Source of the DNA: Candidatus Methylomirabilota bacterium
GTDB taxonomy: Bacteria; Methylomirabilota; Methylomirabilia; Methylomirabilales; Methylomirabilaceae
Length of the DNA stretch: 36,606 nucleotides
NCBI GenBank assembly: GCA_028870115.1
Contig: JAGWQH010000063.1
Coordinates: forward strand, 1 to 36,606
Direction of reading: 5' to 3'
Shown here: positions 31,345 through 36,606 of the stretch, in pieces
Numbering within the stretch: position 1 is the first letter of the stretch
Layout of the letters: each line of letters opens with the position of its first letter
Position numbers and translations under genes: made by a program
Notes under the pieces: model-generated
What the model was told of the DNA's origin: nothing
The model's database searches: none
What the model saw: only the letters and a program-made list of their open reading frames with translations

Positions 31345-33012
31345 TTATGCCTTTGCCTGATCTGGCCCCCGCTGGCGGAGGAGGCGCCGGAGCAGCTTGC
31401 TGGTGCCGGGGCCGCCGGGGCCGGTAGCACGGGGCATCCGATCCACGAACTCCACCTCCCGCGGTAGTTTGTACACGGCCAACTTCCCTATGCAGAACTC
31501 GATCAGTTCCGCCTTGAGGGCTTCGGAAGGCTGGTGACCGGCTTTAAGTACAACAAAGGCCTTCGTCCGCTGCCCCATGACGGGGTCAGGCTGGCCGACC
31601 ACGCCGACATCGGCCACGGCCGTGTGGGTCAGCAGGACATCTTCGATCTCTTCAGGGCCGATCCGGTATCCGGAGCTCTTGATCAGGTCATCCTCGCGTG
31701 TGAGAAACGAGATGTAACCATCTTCGTCCATGCTGACCATATCCCCGGCGCGACACCAGCCGTCCGTTACGACGCGCCGTTGCGCTTCCGAATCGCGCCA
31801 GTAGACGGTCCCCGTTGGACCCCTGGCCAGCAACTCACCGGGTTCGCCAGGCTGACAATCTCTCCCCTCTTCGTTGACCACCCTGAGCTCGTAGCCGGCA
31901 ACGGCGGGGCCGATCGATCCCGGCTTGACCTTTCTCGGCCCGGCCGAGCTGGCAAACACGAACATCAGCTCCGTGGTCCCGAGTCCCTCAAAGATCTCGA
32001 GACCGAACCTGGCCTTCCAGTCATAATAGGTCTGAGCCGTCAACGACTCCCCGCCGCCTGTGCACAGCTTGAGCGAACTGAGGTTGTAGCGCGTGCGGGC
32101 ATCCGGTACCTGGAGCATCTTGCGGTAGGCGGTTGGGAGGGCAGAAAGGATGGTGACCTCGTGGCGATCGATCGTCTCAAACGCCGCCTCCGGCGTAAAG
32201 CGCGGCAACAAGGAGAGGGCTGCTCCGAATCGATACGGGATGGCAGCCGCGACGGAGTAACCGGCCGCCATGGCCAGGGGAGCCGGACTGAGGAGCACAT
32301 CGTCTTCTGTCACGCGCCAGCAGTATTTGCCGAAGCTGTCAGGGACGATCAGCGCCTCTTCCATGAAGTGGACCGTCCCCTTCGGCGGCCCCGTCGTTCC
32401 GGACGTGAAGAGAAGGACTGAGAGATCCATCCGATCCCGCCGTACCGGATCGCATGTCGGATCGCTCGTATTCAGAAGCGACTGGTAACTCAGATATCCC
32501 TTACGCTCGACCTCCTCCGGCGCGCCGCCCACGACAATGACATGCCTGACAGTATCAAGCAGGGGCTGCGCCTGTTCGAGTTCCGGGAGCTGTGTGGCGG
32601 CAACGATGATCGCCTTGGCCTCCGTGCTGTTGCAGATGTGCGCGATCTCGGCTCTGGAAAAGAGAATGGAGGTCGGCACGACCACCGCGCCGATTTTCAG
32701 GACCGCAAAGTTCGCCACGATCGCCGGCGGGATGTTCGGCAGGCGCAATACCACCCGGTCCGCCTCCTCGATTCCCAGCCGCCTGAGCCCGTTCCCCAAC
32801 CTGTTGACCTGATCCAGCAACGCCTTATACAGGATCTGCGTGTCCTCGAAGTAGAGCGCCGTTCGGCCGCCGTTACCAGCGGCTACTGTCTTATCCAACA
32901 ACTCCTCTGTGCTGTTGAACCGCTGAGGGAGGTGTGCCAACTCGGGAAGCGTGTAAATACGCTGCGGCCAGAGTTCTTTTGGAGGCAGGTATTCGGTAGG
33001 AATCTGACCCAT
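31345..33012 (-). CDS. AMP-dependent acyl-CoA ligase, benzoate-CoA-ligase-like
   Basis: This ANL-superfamily ligase would activate an organic acid to an acyl-AMP and then a CoA thioester. The 555-residue product has the AMP-binding P-loop LLFTSGTTGPPKGTVHF, the GLGTTELMFVF motif, and the hinge with DDLIKSSGYRIGPEEIEDVL. The usual C-terminal PxTxxGK lysine motif is altered to MPRATGPGGPGTSKLLRRLLR, where a 9-base tandem duplication adds a Gly-Pro-Gly triplet just before the lysine. General form and LSPAPLAMAAGYSV suggest aromatic acids, such as benzoate or anthranilate, but the pocket does not prove it. An IclR regulator lies directly upstream on the same strand. ATG 33012 has GGAGGAGA upstream. 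Confidence 0.86.
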   Translation of the reverse strand: MGQIPTEYLPPKELWPQRIYTLPELAHLPQRFNSTEELLDKTVAAGNGGRTALYFEDTQILYKALLDQVNRLGNGLRRLGIEEADRVVLRLPNIPPAIVANFAVLKIGAVVVPTSILFSRAEIAHICNSTEAKAIIVAATQLPELEQAQPLLDTVRHVIVVGGAPEEVERKGYLSYQSLLNTSDPTCDPVRRDRMDLSVLLFTSGTTGPPKGTVHFMEEALIVPDSFGKYCWRVTEDDVLLSPAPLAMAAGYSVAAAIPYRFGAALSLLPRFTPEAAFETIDRHEVTILSALPTAYRKMLQVPDARTRYNLSSLKLCTGGGESLTAQTYYDWKARFGLEIFEGLGTTELMFVFASSAGPRKVKPGSIGPAVAGYELRVVNEEGRDCQPGEPGELLARGPTGTVYWRDSEAQRRVVTDGWCRAGDMVSMDEDGYISFLTREDDLIKSSGYRIGPEEIEDVLLTHTAVADVGVVGQPDPVMGQRTKAFVVLKAGHQPSEALKAELIEFCIGKLAVYKLPREVEFVDRMPRATGPGGPGTSKLLRRLLRQRGPDQAKA

Positions 33013-33111
33013 CTCTCCTCCTGATATGTCTAAGGGCGCCTGCTATGTCCTCTTGCAAGGTGAAGCAGACAGATGAGGCGTTCGATAGTCAGATAATCAA
33101 ATCCTGTTTTA

Positions 33112-33918
33112 TCAGTCGGCTAGACCGGTTGTCGTCTCATAACCGAGCCGTTCGGAGAGCTTACTCGCCGCTGTCCTGACAAGCGGGGCGAGTTCATGTT
33201 CGATCCGCTCAAGGGAGAACCGGGGGACAGGGCCAGATAGGCCGATACTGGCCACCACCTTTCGAGAGTAGTCTCTTACGGGAGCGGCAATACACCGTAC
33301 CCCCGGCTCATACTCTTCATTATCAACGGCGAACCCGAGCCTGGCCACCTCGCGGAGATGGTCCCGGAATGCCTGGGAGTCGGTAATCGTATGCTCGGTC
33401 AGTGCGCGCATCGGCTGGTGTTCAAGAATGCTGTCCAACCGGTCGGCCGACTCATAGGCCAGTTGCGCCTTTCCCGAGGCGGTGCAGTACACCGGGAGGC
33501 GTCGCCCCGGAAACGATGCGACTCGAACCATCTGGCTGGTGTCCTGAACAAGGACATAGATGACCTCCGATCCGTCCAGAACGGCAAGATAAGCGGTTTC
33601 ATCGCACTGGCCCACTAACTCTTCGATGATCGGCCTGGCCTGGCGCCGAAAACCGAGATGATGAAGAAAGACGTTGGCAACCTCGAACGGCTTGATCCCC
33701 AAGCGATAGTTGGCGGTTTTTTTGTCCTGCTCGATATAGCCCCGAACCTCAAGGGTGGCTAGAAGCCGAAAGACGTTATTCTTGGGTAGGTGAAGCTTCT
33801 CGGCGAGTTCCGTGACGCCTAACTCCCCTGTCTGATAATCGAATGACTCCAGAATGTCAAGCGCTCGATCGACGGCCTGAACAAGATATTCGGTCTTTTC
33901 TTTCTTTCGATGGTCCAT
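33112..33918 (-). CDS. IclR family transcriptional regulator
   Basis: This 268-residue regulator has the IclR winged helix at about 10-70 (YLVQAVDRALDILESF, then LGVTELAEKLHLPKNNVFRLLATLEVRGYIEQ). An effector-binding domain follows (ASFPGRRLPVYCTASGKAQLAY, FAVDNEEYEPGVRCIAAPVRD, VVASIGLSGPVPRF). IclR proteins sense small organic acids and control their catabolic genes. The adjacent acyl-CoA ligase begins about 100 bases downstream on the same strand and is a likely target. ATG 33918 follows GAGGGG at good spacing. Confidence 0.9.
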   Translation of the reverse strand: MDHRKKEKTEYLVQAVDRALDILESFDYQTGELGVTELAEKLHLPKNNVFRLLATLEVRGYIEQDKKTANYRLGIKPFEVANVFLHHLGFRRQARPIIEELVGQCDETAYLAVLDGSEVIYVLVQDTSQMVRVASFPGRRLPVYCTASGKAQLAYESADRLDSILEHQPMRALTEHTITDSQAFRDHLREVARLGFAVDNEEYEPGVRCIAAPVRDYSRKVVASIGLSGPVPRFSLERIEHELAPLVRTAASKLSERLGYETTTGLAD

Positions 33919-34294
33919 ACACCCCTCGCACACCATTCGGCACAATAAGGCAACACGTTCTTAGCACGCACTACCATCGCGTTGCCATGGACTTGATGTA
34001 AAACGGAAAGAAAAACGGTGCGACTATAAAAGGGCGTTCTATTTTTGTCAACGAAAAATTACGAGCCCTCTTCGGGTTCCCGTTAGAACACTACCGCCGG
34101 CACAGCAACACAGTGATCTTGTCGAAGGATAACAATCGTAGAATTATACTAGGAAACGGGCCGGGACAGGCCGGATCACGTAGTTATTTTTGAGGACATG
34201 GGCTGCGCCGCCGTTAGTTGGGTGCAGTACCTAGCACCTTGTCGGACAAAGCGATCAGGGCATGGACATACGATACCTGTATTGCAAAATCGTC
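33919..34294. other. Intergenic region upstream of the accessory tail
   Basis: No gene is supported. The base composition becomes AT-richer toward the right. The region separates the divergent IclR gene (minus) and the promoter at 34295 (plus). No inverted repeats of note were seen. Confidence 0.4.
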
Positions 34295-34324
34295 TTGACA
34301 TCCAATATTACTTGATAATATATT
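34295..34324 (+). promoter_or_regulatory. Strong sigma70-type promoter
   Basis: TTGACA (34295-34300) is separated by 18 bases from TATATT (34319-34324) in an AT-rich stretch, about 60 bases before the ATG at 34388. It should drive the two-gene accessory unit. Confidence 0.65.
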
Positions 34325-34387
34325 TGTTATGTTATTCCAAATCGTCCCAATGTGGCAACAAGGTGTTTTGTCGAAGGGAGGAGTTCC

Positions 34388-34786
34388 ATGAAAAAGAAGA
34401 CGATCAGTATTTCTCAGGTGGTGTGGGAAGCGATTGTAGAGCGGGGGCGTTTTAACGAGACACCGGACGACGTACTCCGCCGAGACTGGCTGAAACTCAT
34501 TGGGAAAAAACGTAGTGCACAAAAGGGACGCAGCGTGAAAGCAACGGTTCGGATGAGAGCAAATGTCGTGGATGGGAAACTCCAAATTCTGTTTGTAGGG
34601 GGCCATCCCAAGGAGTGGACCTTGCCTGCCTCTTCGGATAAGACGGCACTCAAGAGAGTACGCGAAGAGGCTTTCGCCTTTGGCAACGACAACGGCGCCA
34701 CCGAAGGCCAGTTAGCCGCCATTTCTAAGGCCCTGAACGAAGCGGGTTACTACGTGCATGGTAAACAGCAACGACCAGCTAGGTAA
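34388..34786 (+). CDS. Protein with SeqA/RHH-like N-terminal DNA-binding segment
   Basis: This 132-residue protein begins KKKTISISQVVWEAIVERGRFNETPDDVLRRDWLKLIG, which looks like the ribbon-helix-helix of SeqA or CopG-type proteins. The second half (VDGKLQILFVGG, LKRVREEAFAFG, QLAAISKALNEAGYYVHG) is not recognised. The start follows GGAGGAG at 5 bases. Lower GC than the main part of the window and a dedicated promoter mark it as accessory. It could be a regulator or part of a small defence or plasmid-derived unit. No partner enzyme is visible before the IS element. Confidence 0.6.
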   Translation: MKKKTISISQVVWEAIVERGRFNETPDDVLRRDWLKLIGKKRSAQKGRSVKATVRMRANVVDGKLQILFVGGHPKEWTLPASSDKTALKRVREEAFAFGNDNGATEGQLAAISKALNEAGYYVHGKQQRPAR

Positions 34787-34846
34787 CGCTCAGACCGCTG
34801 TGGGGGTGAAAAGAGCTGTTGAGAGAAATTCACAGGGAGGTATCTG

Positions 34847-35239
34847 ATGAAAGTTGCGCTGGTCCAAGAACCGATCGAAATGACGATTACAGATTCTGAT
34901 ACACTATTGGAGCATTCCAAGATCATGACCCTGCGCTCTCAACATTGGCACGTGCTCAATACAGAAGTTGAAGCAGCCCAACGGGCCGTTGATCAGGCAG
35001 AATATCAAGTCAAAAAAGCAAAACTTGCATTGGAAGCTGTCCAATTAGGCGCGGAACAGGTGGCACAGCGAGAGCGTCAAGCCATCACGGATTTCTTTAC
35101 GAAGGCCAGACAGGTTCTTCCTCAAATGAAAATTCTACAGGAACGTTATGGACGTGGTGTGAATTTTATGTTTGATTCTGATGAACATCGCGTTTGGATC
35201 ATTGCGATCTTTTCCAATGATGCAGAGGTCTTGTCAAGA
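34847..35239 (+). pseudogene. Coiled-coil protein gene cut by an IS256-family element
   Basis: The first about 131 residues are intact: a short N-terminal region, a heptad-like coiled coil (about 42-80, EVEAAQRAVDQAEYQVKKAKLALEAVQ) and a beta strand RVWIIAIFSND. The frame then runs into IS DNA at 35240 and ends 21 residues later. The 3' part should lie beyond the IS, outside the window. The ATG follows AGGGAGGT. It is in the same unit as the RHH gene. Confidence 0.65.
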
Positions 35240-36591
35240 GGTGTGCAAACAAAAGTTAGGCGGCAACCCTCCACTCGTGCTCCATCACCCGGACACCATT
35301 GACAAAGGTGGCGCCGTGATACACCTCCTGCAACAACTCCGGGGCGTGCAGTCGCTGAAAGCGCCCCTGGGCCACCAGCAGCATCTTCCAGATGACCGCC
35401 GTGGCGTTGTCCACCTTCTTGAACCGCCTGGCCGCATCGGTCCGCAGCCGCAAGGCGGAAAAGGGCGATTCGACCGGGTTGCTGGTCCGCAGGTGCACCC
35501 AGTGCGCCTTGGGAAACGCATAGAAGGTCAGCATCCGCTCCCAGTCCCGATCGAGCACGGCAGCCGCCGCCTCCAGCCCCTGCTGTCGGCACCACTGCTG
35601 GTAGGCCGTCTTCCGCTGCTCCGCCTCCTGCTGCGTCGGGGCATACGGGATCTGCGTGAGCAGCAGCCGAGCCTCGGCCTGGCGCTTGGTGGTCACCTTA
35701 TCGAGGGCATTGAGAATTTTATGGTTCCAGCACCGCTGCTCCTGCGCCTCAGGGAAGACGTTGCGCAGGCCCGCCCAGATCCCCAGGTGCCCATCACCCA
35801 CCACCAGCTTGGGTGTCTGCAGGCCGCGCGCCTTCAAGTCTCGAAGCATGTCCGACCAGCCCTCGGTCGACTCCCGATGTCCGGGGACCACGGCCACCAG
35901 TTCCTTGCGCCCGTCACTCAGGCCAGCGAGCACGACCAGCACCGCTGCCTTGTCTTTTTCGAGGCCGGCTTTGACATAGACCCCGTCCACCCAGAGGTAG
36001 ACGACCTGGAGGTCGGCGAGACTCCGACGCATCCACTGCGCGTACTCCGCATGCCACCGCTCCTTCAGTCGCGCGACGGTGGTGGTCGACAGCGGGGCGT
36101 CGTCTCCGAGCAGCCCGCGCAGTGCCAGGTCAAAGTCACCCAGGGCCAGGCCATGGAGATACAGCTCCGGCAGCAGGGCATTCACTTCCTGAGTCCGTCG
36201 CGCGAACAGGGGCAGCAGGCGGCTGACGAAACGCTGCGTCAGATCGCGGACGCGGGGTCGTCGGAGCGTGACGGTGCCATTACACAGCGTCAGTCGCCGG
36301 GGCTTGCCGTAGCCGCTGCGGGAGCCGGGGGTGCTATCGACCACCGGTCGCCGTTCCGACTTGCGGCGGCCCAGCAGCTCATCGACTTCGGCCTCCAGCA
36401 GATCTTGCACCCATTCACGCATCTTGGTCCGGACCCAAGTTTCCAGGTGCTCCCATGTTACCCTTGACTCGGTGGTCGGTTCTGTGGTCTGCTTCGTCAT
36501 GGCGGTGCTCTCCTCTCGTTGACCGGGTGTCTGCCCGGTGGGTTCAAATGTCACCCGAGAGGGTACACCGCCTTTCTCCTATTTGCACACC
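35240..36591. mobile_element. IS256-family insertion sequence
   Basis: The element is about 1,350 bases. Its terminal inverted repeats begin GGTGTGCAAAC on the left and GGTGTGCAAAT on the right (read inward) and match over about 32 positions, including AGGCGG. It holds a single full-length transposase on the minus strand. I do not see an obvious 8-9 base target duplication in the flanks. Confidence 0.85.
35256..36500 (-). CDS. IS256-family (Mutator-type) transposase
   Basis: This 414-residue DDE transposase moves the IS256-family element by a copy-paste-like circle mechanism. The catalytic triad is in place: Asp in LWVDGVYVKAG, Asp in LVVGDGHLGIWAGL and Glu in SNPVESPFSALRLRT. Conserved CWNHK is also present. 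The ATG at 36500 is used; the frame stays open to 36554 but the N-terminus MTKQTTEPTTES fits the family. The gene is unbroken, so the element may be active. It runs opposite to the interrupted gene. Confidence 0.92.
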   Translation of the reverse strand: MTKQTTEPTTESRVTWEHLETWVRTKMREWVQDLLEAEVDELLGRRKSERRPVVDSTPGSRSGYGKPRRLTLCNGTVTLRRPRVRDLTQRFVSRLLPLFARRTQEVNALLPELYLHGLALGDFDLALRGLLGDDAPLSTTTVARLKERWHAEYAQWMRRSLADLQVVYLWVDGVYVKAGLEKDKAAVLVVLAGLSDGRKELVAVVPGHRESTEGWSDMLRDLKARGLQTPKLVVGDGHLGIWAGLRNVFPEAQEQRCWNHKILNALDKVTTKRQAEARLLLTQIPYAPTQQEAEQRKTAYQQWCRQQGLEAAAAVLDRDWERMLTFYAFPKAHWVHLRTSNPVESPFSALRLRTDAARRFKKVDNATAVIWKMLLVAQGRFQRLHAPELLQEVYHGATFVNGVRVMEHEWRVAA

Positions 36592-36606
36592 TTTTGAATA
36601 TAGCTC

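Noticed and set aside
35172-36467. Long plus-strand open frame opposite the transposase
   Set aside because: It mirrors the intact DDE transposase and shows no family motif.
35225-36606. Target site duplication of the IS element
   Set aside because: Bases next to the two ends (TGTCAAGA and TTTTGAAT) do not match.

Overview
The window looks like the chromosome of a GC-rich, Gram-negative (diderm) bacterium: it carries a TonB/BtuB outer-membrane uptake system, a lipoprotein, secreted proteins and dense, often overlapping operons. The formate/nitrite channel, the UbiV-like U32 protein and the short palindromic repeats inside coding sequence would suit an anaerobic or microaerophilic lineage such as NC10/Methylomirabilota. 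That assignment is an inference; there is no rRNA here to prove it.

Layout. (1) 1-7800, cobalamin. A cobalamin riboswitch precedes a minus-strand operon btuB-btuF-btuC-btuD-tonB, followed by a gene cut by the left edge. Upstream, a second cobalamin riboswitch with its own intrinsic terminator controls a solitary cytoplasmic BtuF-like protein. (2) 7875-12400. An abutting Ppx/GppA phosphatase and RqcH (NFACT) pair is followed by two plus-strand response regulators, one with a LuxR-type HTH and one with a receiver only. (3) 12438-12908. A FitA-like antitoxin sits next to a VapC-type toxin pseudogene that has lost its middle. (4) 13227-18342. A secreted protein of unknown function, a compact UvrA and a lipoprotein, all on the minus strand. 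(5) 18551-22568, plus strand. tRNA-Leu(GAG), a nucleotide-sugar epimerase, a membrane-anchored J-domain protein, a UDP-sugar dehydrogenase and a TusA-like protein without the catalytic cysteine. (6) 22562-29811, minus strand. A tight run of small membrane protein, FNT channel, Ca2+-type P-ATPase, DUF488 and three successive U32-family proteins. The middle U32 protein keeps the UbiV-type four-cysteine spacing. (7) 30028-33918, minus strand. A VapBC pair, an orphan YgiT-type zinc finger, an acyl-CoA ligase and an IclR regulator. (8) 34295-36606. A lower-GC accessory tail with a strong promoter, an RHH protein gene and a coiled-coil gene cut by a complete IS256-family element.

The best leads are the tandem U32 cluster with DUF488, a dispersed palindromic repeat with three copies (one inside rqcH), a second palindromic repeat read through in btuC, the collapsed toxin gene, and two riboswitches that appear to use different mechanisms. 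I found no CRISPR array, rRNA or prophage.
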